Below are positions 32,601 to 42,918 of a DNA stretch of 64,000 nucleotides, piece after piece (positions within the stretch are counted from its first letter, which is position 1; every line of letters starts with the position of its first letter). Source of the stretch: Aptenodytes patagonicus. Taxonomy: Eukaryota; Chordata; Aves; Sphenisciformes; Spheniscidae. The notes below the pieces were generated by a model that was not told where the DNA came from, did not search any database, and worked only from the letters and a program-made list of their open reading frames with translations. The stretch spans positions 42,560,151 through 42,624,150 of the forward strand of contig NC_134949.1 of the NCBI RefSeq assembly GCF_965638725.1, given 5' to 3'. The translations under genes and the position numbers were made by a program.

Positions 32601-34686
32601 TTGCATGTGCAAGAGACAGCCACAATCAGGTAGAGAAAAAAATTAACATAAGTTACAACTCCCAGTGAAACAACTGTTTGGTTACAGCTTCTTCCAAATA
32701 CAAGAGAAAAAGGAATCTAATTCTGCTAACCTAAGCTGGTACTTTGGGATAAGAGATCTCAAACAGTGCTTTAAAATTGTCTAAAATGAGTTAGCCAGAA
32801 AAGTTTTTCAGACTTCCAGGGATGACCCTGACTGTAGCGATGTTTACTATCAGCTCTGCAGTCACGTCGTGCCAGGCATTACTGCAAGTTCTTCCGCATG
32901 TCATTGATCAGTTTGCAACATGCGCATTTGGATTAGACCTTTTATCTGTATGTTTGCTCACTGGAACTCGAAACAGAACCAGACAGTTACACAAAAAATT
33001 AAATGCCCTAGCTAATACAAGCAGAACACAAGCTACCTTAATCATTTAATGCAGGTTCAGGCAGACATTCTCCTTTCAACACAAGCAGGTTTAGACTTAC
33101 TAAAACTGCACTAACTAATCTGGAAATCATGTTTTATCTTACATATGGTTTTCCTCCTTTCAGAATGTTTCCCACTGATTACTAGTTTTAAGTTTGCACT
33201 CTCTTTTTTCCCTACTTTCAGTTCTATTTGTTTTTAATGTAAATGAGGAGATTTACTAAAATACCTAATAGCACAGATGAAAAAATTTCCACAGGTCATA
33301 CAAATAAGAATGTGGTCAAGGGAAACAACACTTTCCTGGCAGAGGAGGGGTGTCGAGTCCTAACTGAGTTCAGTGTCCTGCACCAAGTTTATCCCACAGA
33401 AAAAACAGTGGAGTGAGTTACTGGCCAAATAGGAGAAAAGAAAAACCCAGACAGGTGAGAACGGCAGATCTGCCTGAAATTTATTTTACACAGTGCTGTG
33501 CCAATACATTAGTAGAATCAGAGGCATGTGAAGTGTGCCTTTTTTTAAGGTTTGGTTTTAAAAGAATTTGATCTATAGGAAATTACAGCCACCATATAAA
33601 TTAAAAGTAATCGAGCAAAACAGGCCAGGCTAGAGCTTATGAAGCACAGTAAGTTCGACATCAGCTGGGAAGAACACGGTAGCAGCTCAAGCCTCACTTT
33701 TTCTGCCTCCCAGGGAAAAGCACAGACACATACTTTGGAAAATTATAGCAAGTATCTATCTCTTGGTTTACAATGCCTTGGAAGGCATCATCAATGAGTC
33801 ACAGAGCTACCTCAAGAAAGCAGGCTTTTTGTTATTTTCCAAAACAAAAGTGGACCTTTGGACCTTGAGCTAAATCCTCAGCTGACGTACACTGACATAG
33901 CTTAACATACATTTATAGCACTCAAGCTTTAACAAGTAGTAAGCTCTGTAGCCCATTCAGTGATATCTTTTCTAAACAAGCATCTTGGACTCTTTCCAAA
34001 ACACTACCTGACAAATCTCATACGATTCTGTGCTAATGTTTACTAACAGTACACTTGGCTTCCTTATTGCAATTGTAACATGCGCAGTGAATTTGTTCCT
34101 CTCTCTGACACCTCACAGCCACTCGTTAGAGTAACTGTGCCCCTGCAGGCATTATTCATTAAAATGCCCCGAGAAGATATGCTTCCAATAACAGGATGTT
34201 ACCTGCATTTAAAAGTAATTTTCTTAAGACAACACAGACAAAACCCAAAACAGTAACGAACTAGAAAAGCAGAACATAAAAGGGGGGGGGGGACGGGGTG
34301 GAAGATGAAGGCGAGGAGGTGAGAGCACACAGGCCAGCTCGGAGCCGACCGACAAGGCCTCCCCCTTCACAGGCCGTGTAAAACGCCCAGCGCCTCCCGA
34401 CAACCGAAGGCGAGCCGAAGCACAGCCCTCTCCGTTCCCGGGGGCTCCCCTCAAGCCCGCCCGAGACAGGGGCCGGCTTCCCAATCGCAGCGCGGCCTCA
34501 GGCACCGCCGCGGCTCCTACCTCTGCGGTGCTGACGGGGATCGTAATGGCCGGGGCCGGCCTTGCCGCCCCTCAGAGACCGGCCGGCCCGCCCGCCTCCT
34601 CCCCCGAACATCCTGGGCATGACGACGAAGACGCAGAGCACCAGCACCACCGAGACCACCACCTGCTGCAGCGCCGACAGCACCAT
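26410..34686 (-). CDS. CCDC107/RIC3-family membrane protein, complete, six exons
   Basis: Six minus-strand exons (34686-34521, 31557-31352, 30110-30044, 28647-28557, 27417-27308, 26699-26410) join in phase to 309 codons. Residues 9-24 form a hydrophobic segment (QVVVSVVLVLCVFVV) in an N-terminus that resembles RIC3 (MxxSxxQxV...LVL...P..F). A second membrane segment is at about 102-121 (TLMPLYALGVGVFAAYKF). Residues 148-200 form a coiled-coil-like region with LEQHLAQTEKMLNSLLTQLD then LQSIRRLMKESGLDK, closely resembling human CCDC107 (QLAQTEQHLNNLMAQLDP). The tail from 214 is strongly acidic and ends GLRRRNRYECNLHM; human CCDC107 also has a GLRRR motif after an acidic stretch. RIC3 is an ER chaperone for nicotinic receptors; CCDC107 function is not established. 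No human gene of this family is known to me at 12q21, so orthology to CCDC107 (human 9p13) needs testing. The start has a strong Kozak context (GCCGCCATGG). Confidence 0.88.
27308..27417 (-). CDS. CCDC107-like exon 5
   Basis: 110 nt, acceptor TTTATAG, donor GTACTT. Encodes VNALACEQKDEIMTQLQSIR then RLMKESGLDKSENKMK, continuing the coiled coil. Confidence 0.92.
28557..28647 (-). CDS. CCDC107-like exon 4 (coiled coil)
   Basis: 91 nt, acceptor TTGTTAG, donor GTGAGT. Encodes HQLLELEQHLAQTEKMLNSL then LTQLDPLSN, the clearest CCDC107 match. Confidence 0.93.
28943..29065 (-). mobile_element. Short CR1 3'-end fragment
   Basis: Minus-strand CR1 tail with AGAATCATTAAGGTTGGAAA and the CACCATGCCCACTAAACCAT segment, same subfamily look as the two long copies, truncated after about 120 bp. 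It lies in intron 3 of the CCDC107-like gene. Confidence 0.9.
30044..30110 (-). CDS. CCDC107-like exon 3
   Basis: 67 nt, acceptor ATTAAAG, donor GTAAGA. Encodes MKSHEESLSKKEKSTEDKAK then ET: a highly charged linker directly after the membrane segment. Confidence 0.82.
31282..31299. repeat. (AC)n microsatellite
   Basis: Nine AC dinucleotides in a row. Confidence 0.95.
31352..31557 (-). CDS. CCDC107-like exon 2 (second membrane segment)
   Basis: 206 nt, acceptor TTTTAAG, donor GTAAGC. Encodes a polar lead (QSIQQMRNAMEKEIRSERTR) and the LMPLYALGVGVFAAYKF membrane segment. Ends in phase 0. Confidence 0.92.
34282..34292. repeat. G run just inside intron 1 of the CCDC107-like gene
   Basis: Eleven to twelve consecutive G followed by GGGG nearby; could form a G-quadruplex on the plus strand. 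Confidence 0.8.
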
Positions 34687-35010
34687 GGCGGCGGCCGCCA
34701 CCGCCACCGCCGCCCCAGCCGGCCCCGCCGCCCTCCTGCCAACGAGCCGCCGCCCAGCGCGAAGGAGAGGCGGCCGCACGGCTGCCGCTCCCCTCCCGGC
34801 GACACAGCGCCCCCCGGCGGGCTCCTCGCTCCTCGTCGCTCCAGGGCTCGGCGGGCGGTTCCCCGGCGCAGATGGTTCTAGAAGAGGCCCGGGTGGGCGG
34901 GGGCCCCTCACGCGAGGCCCCGGCGGTTGGGGCCATGAGGCCGTGGGCGGCGGAGCTGGCCTTGTCGCCGGTGCTGAGGGCTGCAGCCGGGCAGTTGCCC
35001 GCCTTACCGA
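34310..35010. promoter_or_regulatory. CpG island with bidirectional promoter
   Basis: Dense CpG block containing both the minus-strand ATG of the CCDC107-like gene (34686) and the plus-strand ATG of the GLIPR1-like gene (34935). The 248 bp between the starts have an Sp1-type GC box (TGGGCGGGGG, 34894-34903) and no TATA box, the usual make-up of a housekeeping-type divergent promoter. Confidence 0.75.
34521..34686 (-). CDS. CCDC107-like exon 1
   Basis: ATG at 34686-34684, 55 codons plus one base, donor GTAGGA. Encodes the first hydrophobic segment, then a Gly/Arg-rich run and GHYDPRQHRR. Lies in the shared CpG island. Confidence 0.85.
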
Positions 35011-35106
35011 GCGTCACGGATTAAGACCTTCGCTGAGGACTGCGTGCGTGTGCACAACGACCTCCGCACCAAAGTCCAGCCAGCTGCCAGCAACATGCGG
35101 TATGTG
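34935..35106 (+). pseudogene. GLIPR1-like exon 1, one-base insertion
   Basis: From ATG (34935) the frame reads a mildly hydrophobic leader, then LPALPSVTD and a stop. Shifting by one base restores KTFAEDCVRVHNDLRTKVQP then AASNMRYV before donor GTAGGG, the exact counterpart of GLIPR1 exon 1. Length is 172 nt, i.e. 3n+1 where 3n is expected. No ATG opens the second frame, which has stops at 34879 and 34936. Confidence 0.8.
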
Positions 35107-35262
35107 GTAGGGACAGGCCTGTGGGTGCACGGGTAGCTCCAAAACCCCGCCGGGGGGGATGGGACAGCGGGCCAGGGGTCTCTTGGTGATCCCTGGACAA
35201 GGCGACTGGGGTGGCATCACTGCTTTGTGTAAAGATATCATCACGTTTATTTGATAGGAAAT

Positions 35263-35862
35263 ATTGGGTTGCATGAAAAGAAGCGTGGCCAGCAGGTTGA
35301 GGGAGGTGATTCTGCCCCTCTGCTCTGCTCTGGTGAGACCCCACCTGGAGTACTGCATCCAGCTCTGGAGCCCTCAGCAGAAGAAAGGCACAGACCTGTT
35401 GGAGCGGGTCCAGAAGAGGGCCACAAAAATGATGAGGAGGCTGGAACACCTCTCCTATGAAGAAAGGCTGAGAGAGTTGGGGTTGTTCAGCCTGGAGAAG
35501 AGAAGACTTTGGGGAGACCTTATTGCAGCCTATCAGTACTTAAAGGGGGCTTATAAAAAAGGTGGTGGCAGACTTTTTATCAGGGCCTGTTGCGACAGGA
35601 CAAGGGGGAATGGCTTTAAACTAAAGGGGGGTAGATGTAGACTAGATAGAAGGAAGAAATGTTTTACGCTGAGGGTGGTGAAACACTGGCACAGGTTGCC
35701 CAGAGAGGTGGTGGATGCCCCATGCCTGGAAACATTCCAGGTCAGGTTGGACGGGGCTCTGAGCAACCTGATCTAGTTGAAGATGTCCCTGCCCACGGCC
35801 GGGGGGTTGGACTAGATGACCTTTAAAGGTCCCTTCCAACCCAAACTATTCTATGATTGTAG
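35263..35862 (+). mobile_element. CR1 fragment with 170-codon open frame
   Basis: Plus-strand CR1 3' portion in intron 1 of the GLIPR1-like gene. The open frame (35264-35776) reads the CR1 C-terminal region: [40 protein letters not shown] and [16 protein letters not shown]. It ends with GGTCCCTTCCAACCCAAACT and ATTCTATGATTGTAG, the CR1 tail. A different, older subfamily than the two long copies. Confidence 0.93.
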
Positions 35863-36505
35863 TGAGTTGAGTCAGTTGTAGGCAGGTGAGTCTAGAAACA
35901 ACAGTCATGCAGTATGAGGATGCAATGAGACAGGGCAACTGGAGGTGTTCACATTTCACGCCAAGGAATTTCTCCTTTGGAAGAAGCAATGGTCCAGCAG
36001 CAGGACTGATCCAGAAGAGTTAGGCTCTCCATCAAAAGCAAGGATATGAACTGCAATACTGGGGCTGAAGGGGATTTCTGGTGGCAAGGAAGAATCTTTG
36101 CTTGTCATAACCAAAACAAATTGCACTCGAAATTTTTTGCTGGGAAGGGTTAAACAAAAGTGAAGAGGATGCTGAAAAAGTGGGTGTTTGATGTTTAGTC
36201 CACTTCGTACCGCAAAAGGAGAATGTTGTGGGCAGTGAGCAGCTGAAGGATGAGTACCCTGAGGAAGGCTTGGGAACATGCATGTACTTGGATACTGATG
36301 GCAAAGAATGCTGTTCGCATGGGTGGATTTGAAGCCAGAATGGCAGATAAGAGGGTATAACCTTGGAAGTGAAGAAGCTTGTGAAAGATGCTGCACCCAG
36401 TTTTAGTACTCAGGAATAGGAAAACCGGGAAGAATTATGAATAAAGGTATTCATGTAGAAATATGGTTAGAAAAAATTGAAGGTCTTAGGGAGAAAACAA
36501 TATCG
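35863..36505. other. GLIPR1-like intron 1, unassigned stretch
   Basis: No family recognised. A 146-codon minus frame (35956-36396) lacks any known domain and I treat it as chance. Confidence 0.4.
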
Positions 36506-36510
36506 GCAGC

Positions 36511-37210
36511 TGTGACAGATGCACTCAACCCCTTAACCAAACTAGTGGTAGTTTGATTTAGGCTTCAAAGGAGGTAAAGGCCTAAGTCGTAAATGGGCCA
36601 AAAACTCCTCTAGTTTCAATATGATCTCTGAAAACCCACAAAGGAGCAGAGTGACACAGTGAGCATCGATGCATATGAGCTTGGAACAGCAATCATGCGA
36701 TTAACACGTGAATAGCGGGTGGCTTTTCCAAGACTCATTTACCAAGGAACAAAGAAAGTTGTGGGTATGAGGAGTCTCATGCATACCTTTCCCATCGCAT
36801 GTAATTTGACTACAACTTTATTCCATAAATATGACAGCCTAAGTGAGCCTTCTTTGAGCTCTCCCTGCTAGGCAGTATGGCTGCATGGCGGTGATCTCCC
36901 CTTGAGACGAGACACCTCTCAAGGCTGTTCCTTGAGGCAGAGAGACTTTTTACCAGCGGCAGATCTTTGGTAAGCGACCGATACCGCGCATAACCTTGTA
37001 GTATGGTAACTTTGTTTTGTGTCTTGGTAACTTTGATTTGTGCCTTGGTAGTTCTGAATCATTGTTCAAGTGATTGTGCCGTACAGTAATAGAGTGAACC
37101 TTGCCATGGAACTTTGTTAAGTCGCACCTGTACAACATCATATTAAAACCACTTTTGCTAATACCTTTGACGGTGATTCTTTAAGTGATCTAAGTCACCC
37201 ATGCACGACA
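36511..37210 (+). mobile_element. Solo LTR, 700 bp, with GCAGC target duplication
   Basis: Starts TGTGACAG and ends CACGACA, flanked by perfect 5-bp repeats GCAGC (36506-36510 and 37211-37215). The right part (TTAAAACCACTTTTGCTAAT, then ACCTTTGACGGTGATTC) resembles avian ERVL-type LTR ends and gives the plus orientation. No internal genes. Intron 1 of the GLIPR1-like gene. Confidence 0.85.
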
Positions 37211-38043
37211 GCAGCCATTGGAGTTATTGTAAGATCCACATAGAGACTGAGAGTGAACTGAAATGTATGAACACCAATAAACCTAGGCAATAAAACACAG
37301 GATCTTTGACATAAGACATAAAACTAGGTACTTTAATGATAGAAGAAACTTGCTGAAAAACAGTCATGACTGGAAGACAAGTACCAAAGATCGTTCACGT
37401 TCAGGAATCGGAGGTTGTGTTAACGCTGACAGACTGCAAAGAAGTAAGAGGTAGCAGAATGAGTTACTGGCCAAACATTGGCATGTCTACCTCATGAAGC
37501 TGTCCTTGTAAAATACTCCGATGTGTATTTAAAGCTTTACGGTAGGAGGAGTAAATATTTGTTTCTGGAGGCTCTCTTAAAAATACTTAAAATATTTATA
37601 CATCTGAATGTACAGTAGCTGTGCATTTTTACTTTGAATTAATTGTTATGTACCGAATAGAAATCCCTAATGACCTGTTCAACAACAAAAAAACAAAACA
37701 AAGTTTCATGTTTAATTAATGTGACAGTAATTTCTTATCTGAAGATAAAAGTGCATTTCAAACATCTTTTCAGTTGCTAGCAAGTGCTTTTACAAAGTTA
37801 ATTTTCAACAGTGAAGGGGGAAAAAACTCGTCTAATGAAATTAGTTCATATTTCTGTGCTGCAACAGGAAAAGTTGATGAAAACAAAACACAGGTACTTG
37901 CCTAAATAAGGGAAAGTATTTCTTTATAAAACGCCCGCATATGATAGATATCTGTACTTTATTGCCTGACTGGTTTTATCTGATGTTTAAGATCTGGTTG
38001 TAGCTTAACATTGCACAACTATTTCACCTTTCATGTTTTGCAG

Positions 38044-38289
38044 ACTTGGGATGCAGCTTTGGCAAGGACTGCAAGGGCATGGGCAAATAAATGCATTTTT
38101 GAACATAACGTATACTTAAGTAGGAAACATCAGCACGATCCTAATTTCACATATACTGGAGAGAATATTTGGGTTGGAAGTCGTCAAGCTTTCTATGTTG
38201 CTGATGCCATTAAATCCTGGTATGATGAGGTCAGATTGTATACTTTTGCGGTGCAGAAATGTACTAAGGTTTGCAGTCATTACATTCGG
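38044..38289 (+). CDS. GLIPR1-like exon 2 (CAP core)
   Basis: 246 nt, identical in length to GLIPR1 exon 2 at 60308. Acceptor TTTTGCAG, donor GTAAGA. TWDAALARTARAWANKCIFE, GENIWVGSRQAFYVADAIKS and CTKVCSHYIR are CAP-domain signatures. Confidence 0.93.
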
Positions 38290-38797
38290 GTAAGAGTTGT
38301 CTTCGGTAAAATGTCCTGTATAGTGCCTACCAGATGAATCGGTAGGGGCTGTAAATAATAGAGTTGTATATGTGGTTTGTAGTGACTGACAGCTTACTGT
38401 CTTTTGTAATCTCAAGCAATGGCTGTACTGCCAGTTACCCCTGCGCTGGTTCACCTCTTTGTCTTGTATAATCTTGTATAAGAGTAATCCATTCTTGTCC
38501 ACAATATTGACCTCACTGAAAGCCTCACTCCTCGTTTTACTGTATCAGTACTATATGAACTTTATAAAATAATCATTTCAAGTTCTCTAGCTGCAAAGCC
38601 ACACAGTTCGGAATTCTGTAAGTTTGGAGATGCTGTTCGAAATAATTGCAGTAACTGCAGAATGTCTGTGGGAACTCCTTACTAGAAATTTTAACAGAAG
38701 GAGAAAAGCCAGCCATAGTAATTTGTATTCTTTACAAATTTTGTAAAAAAGGAAGGGAAAAAAAAGAGCATCAACAACCAAAGAGGCAATTTACGAT

Positions 38798-39344
38798 TGC
38801 CCTGGTTTTGGCTGGGATAGAGTTAATTTCCTTCCTAGTAGCTGGTACAGTGCTGTGTTTTGGATTTAGGGTGAGAACAATGTTGATAACACACCGATGT
38901 TTTAGTTGTTGCTAAGTGGCGCTTACACTAGTCAAGGACTTTTCAGCTTCCCATGCCCTGCCAGCAAGAAGCTGGGAGGGGGCACAGCCAGGACAGCTGA
39001 CCCAAACTGGCCAAAGGGATATTCCATACCATGTGACGTCATGCTCAGTATATGAACTGGGGGGAGTTGGCCGGGGAGGGGTGACCGCTGCTCGGGGACT
39101 GGCTGGGCATCGGTCGGCGGGTGGTGAGCAATTGCATCGTGCATCACTTATTTTGTATATTTGTTTATTTTTATTATTATTATTACTATTTTATTTTATT
39201 TCAATTATTAAACTGTTCTTGTCTCAACTCACGAGTTTTCTCACTTTTATTCTTCTGATTCTCTCCCCCATCCCACCCAAGGGGCGGGAAAGTGAACGAG
39301 TGGCTGTGTGGTGCTCAGTTGCCGGCTGAGGTTAAACCATGACA
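38798..39344 (+). mobile_element. Solo LTR, 547 bp, avian ERV family shared with 42919
   Basis: TG...CA element opening TGCCCTGGTTTTGGCTGGGA and ending GGTTAAACCATGACA, a family common in bird genomes. The flanks are ACGAT (38793-38797) and ATGAT (39345-39349), a 5-bp duplication with one mismatch, suggesting an older insertion. Carries a perfect CRE palindrome TGACGTCA (39034-39041), a decayed TATA and an ATTAAA hexamer before the TCTCAACTCAC end region. Intron 2 of the GLIPR1-like gene, same strand. Confidence 0.88.
39034..39041. promoter_or_regulatory. CRE palindrome in solo LTR
   Basis: TGACGTCA, a full cAMP-response element, located where the LTR promoter would be (a short distance upstream of a degenerate TATA). 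Confidence 0.6.
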
Positions 39345-39349
39345 ATGAT

Positions 39350-42300
39350 ATATTTCTTATTTCTCAGTGGTAATTCTGACAAACTTAATTCTGCTGAGAA
39401 AGTAAAGCATTTCTTTGAACACTTCTTATTTTAACTGGATTTATTCTTTCCCATGTTTAAAAAATAAGCTTTCCAGTAGAATGTTTCATCTATGACCAAA
39501 CACATAATATTTCACTGATCTAAAACTGAAGATAATTTTAATGTCAAGTTAGATCTTACCTAGTAAAAGTGACTCTTTAATTTCTTATCTCAGTATTCAA
39601 AGATGCTCAGAGTGCTCCCTGTGCAAACTACAGATGAAAATGCTGTGCAGTATACTTACAGTGAAACTGTTGCCAGACACAACAGTAGCTGTGAGGTTCT
39701 TTTTGAGTGGACTTTGGATCGTGAAATGAAAATTCTTCGAGTTACCAGAATCATTTAAAAAGCATTTTCTGTTTGGGACTTTTTGCACTTCTTTTTATGT
39801 CTTTTCTCACTTATTTCTCCTCAAGTGTTAATTCATGTTTCCTGCCCCTGGTTCTGCCTGTAACAAACTCAAAAGCAAGACTGGAGGATTTAAGTTTTGC
39901 TGTTTATTGGGCAATAAATATTTGGAAGATTAGAACTAGACAATATCTCAGGAAAGTATTTTTCGTTTTTTCTCTGGCATAATAAATTATAAAATGTTAC
40001 ATAACAAGGTAGTTCCTAGCATCTTAAAATTTGCTGTTCAATCTTGCCTACATAGAATTCTGGAGGTTTTTGAACGTTTCTCTTGGAGTGATGTTCACTT
40101 CTAGGCTTTCTTTCCCCTGATTAAGCATGCTTGCTTCTTTCTTGTTACACATAGTTAAGTTGTATCAAAATGTTCATGCATTTCAGTCAGTATTACAGGC
40201 AGGATTACAAAGGAAACTAATCACTGGAAAAAAATGGCAAGAGTACATGGGCTAAACACCAATGAACATGTAGAAGTACGTATTTCTTCGAAGTTGATGA
40301 GCAAAGACCCTGCATGATCCAGGAGCCATCGTGGTCCTGAAGGCTCAGACACGAAATTGAAAAGGGGTAAAATTTACAAATTGTAAGTGGATAGGCTGCG
40401 TAGACCTGCTAAGAGAAGCATGGCACAGAAATCTCAAAACGGTGGAAATCTCCAAAAAACACATGAAACTGTTACATAAAAGTCCCTGAAAGGCTTAGTC
40501 CTTATTTGAGGATTTGGATAACACCACATTAAATTTCAAGATCCTTTTCTAAGAAAGGTTATGTCTTCTGAAAATAACCGCTTCTTGCAGTTACAGTTGA
40601 AGAGATGGAACTTTTGGGGATGTTCAAATAAGTTTGTCACTCTGAGGCCTGTACTCTTCATACTGGGGAGATACTGAGAGTAATCCACTATGTCTTTAAG
40701 TTTTCCAGATGCGGTATGTATGATCATCCAGATGTTCTAGGTATATAGTTAAACATTTTTACCTGAATTCAGTACAGTTTCGTTAGTTGTATGCAGAAAG
40801 TATAGGAAGAATCACCAAGAAAAAGCAGAGGATGCTCAAACTGTGATAGTAAATCATCTTCTCCTAAGTATGGCAGATAACACTGGTTAGTCTGAAAATG
40901 TGCAGTGCTTTCAGACTTAAGTTTACAGCAGTAATCAGCCAGACTACTTCTAGCACACAGGAGAAGCCCTTCTTGCAGTCCTGAGTTATGAATGTTGAAA
41001 TTAATTAAAGGAGCTGTTGGGTAGTTGCTACTAATTTCACTTTTGTTCCCTGGAATTTACCCCTGGATCATAAACTCTTACTGAAATTGTTCTGTAGAAG
41101 ATTGTGGAAACTTGCAGCATAGGTCACTTCATCTTGAGGGGTGAATATTTAGAAGTTCACCTTAAAAAGCTCACTTACCAGCAATTTTTTTAAATTAATA
41201 AACAGATAAGATGTTGCAAAATGAAAATAATATGTAGAATCCCTGAAAATAACAGAAACTTTCTAGATATTAGACTAGGTAACTGTTGAGTGTCGTTTTT
41301 AATTTATTTTAAAACCGTGGTTTTTTAGGTCATTTGGGACTATTCATACAAAATTGGCTGTGCTGTTACTCTTTGTAAGGAAGTTTCAGGAATACGAAAT
41401 GCAGCAAATTTTGTTTGCAACTATTCACCAGGGTAAGTTGCTGGTTTAAATGTTAAAAAAATGAAAGCAATTGTAATGACATTTAGCTGGAAATAAATCA
41501 GGTTCTTTATTTATTGATAGTCTTGTAAATGCAATCAGAGAAAATGATGGTTGTTTAATTCTGTAACCAAGAGAGCCATGAGCATTAGAACGTGTACTTG
41601 CTTAGTTTTTTAATCTGTTAACTTTACTGATTAATCTCATTCTGTGCCAATCTTAAGCAAACAAATCCCAAACTTATCTCATGCTCCGCTTCATTGATTT
41701 CTTTTTCATATGAAACAGAAGAAATGAGAAAGTTGCTGCAGGCAACTGCTATCAGAGCTGGAATTACTTCTTGCAGTTTTGTACATTTTTTTTAATATGT
41801 TAGCTTTTTACACTGTATTTTTTTTTTTTAATCTTTAGAAATTATAGAAATAATAGCATAGTTGTTAAATCAGTTGCTTTTCCTTTCTGTGTAACTGAGT
41901 AAAATAAAATTACATTATCATTTCATGCCCAGTTAATAGCTGTGATCATACCAAGTGTTCTTTAAGCATTAGAAAACAGTAGATGATCAATGCAAGAAAA
42001 AGCTAACTGCAACATGTGATTTTACATTTAAATTGATATTCTGAAAAAACACAGGCTCCAGCCAGTGCTCTTCCTAAAGCAGGAGTTTGAAAACACAGAG
42101 GCAGAGTTTTAAAATAATATATTTTGTCTCATAATAATGCATAGTCCATAATTAAGCATGTACATATGCAATCTGTTTGTCATTTTTAAAACATACATAG
42201 GTTGTGAGCTTTCATGACACCTGTTTTTTCTTTTTCTTCTAGCAAACCTAGGCCACTATTAGGGAGTTCAGTTAGCCTGAACTAAAAATTTCACTGAGCC

Positions 42301-42913
42301 CTGTCCATCTCTCTCCCTGTACCCCAAAACTGGATTTGTACTTGAATCGTTATTCTGAAACTTGCTAGGGTATGGAACTTTTGTTGTTTTATTTTTAAAA
42401 TGTGAACTAAAATATTTCCAGTGCCAATTCAGAATAATGACTAATTACATCAACAGTGGTCTGTAAATCCTTGTCACTTGAGTCTTTTCTAATCTGTAAC
42501 ATACCATGTTGGTTTGCGGTGCTGTTCTGCGCATACTGGAGAGCTGGTAGCTAAGCTGAATTGCTGTTGAAGAGGAGGTCTAACTGCCATTGTTCTTCTG
42601 TCCACTGATTGGTACCAAGAACACTGATCTTGATGTCACCACAGAAACAAATGGAGTTAGAGCAGACAGACCATCTTCTAACAGCCTTTTCCCTTCCTAA
42701 ACTCTCTGGAAAAGTAGGTAAACCTTAACCTTGCCACCAGTCATCACCACACTCCAGATACTGGAACAGCCCTTTCCAACTTGACCTTCATGACTCCTTC
42801 TTGAGGTTTGGACCCTTAGTGCTCAGTTACCCTGCTAGATAGCAGTTTCTTTTCAGAGTTGAGGATGCACCAGTTTAAGGACCACCTTGCCAGAATTACT
42901 TTATTCAGTGTAG
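39350..42913. other. GLIPR1-like introns 2-3 between the LTRs
   Basis: AT-rich intron around exon 3. No repeat family recognised. Confidence 0.45.
41329..41432 (+). CDS. GLIPR1-like exon 3
   Basis: 104 nt (3 codons shorter than the GLIPR1 counterpart), acceptor TTTTTTAG, donor GTAAGT. VIWDYSYKIGCAVTLCKEVS then ANFVCNYSPG is the second CAP signature region. Confidence 0.93.
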
Positions 42914-42918
42914 CAGTT

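Larger units (their letters stand above)
26700..34520. other. CCDC107-like introns
   Basis: Introns between the exons listed. They hold one CR1 3' end (28943-29065), a poly-A run at 30781-30805, an (AC)9 microsatellite at 31282-31299 and a G run at 34282-34292. No further genes recognised. Confidence 0.5.

Noticed and set aside
34498-35110. Several long frames on both strands (up to 182 codons)
   Set aside because: GC-rich CpG-island shadows. Only the part from 34686 (minus) and the broken exon from 34935 (plus) have family similarity.
35956-36396. 146-codon minus frame
   Set aside because: Low-complexity Ser/Pro/Leu content with no recognisable relative.
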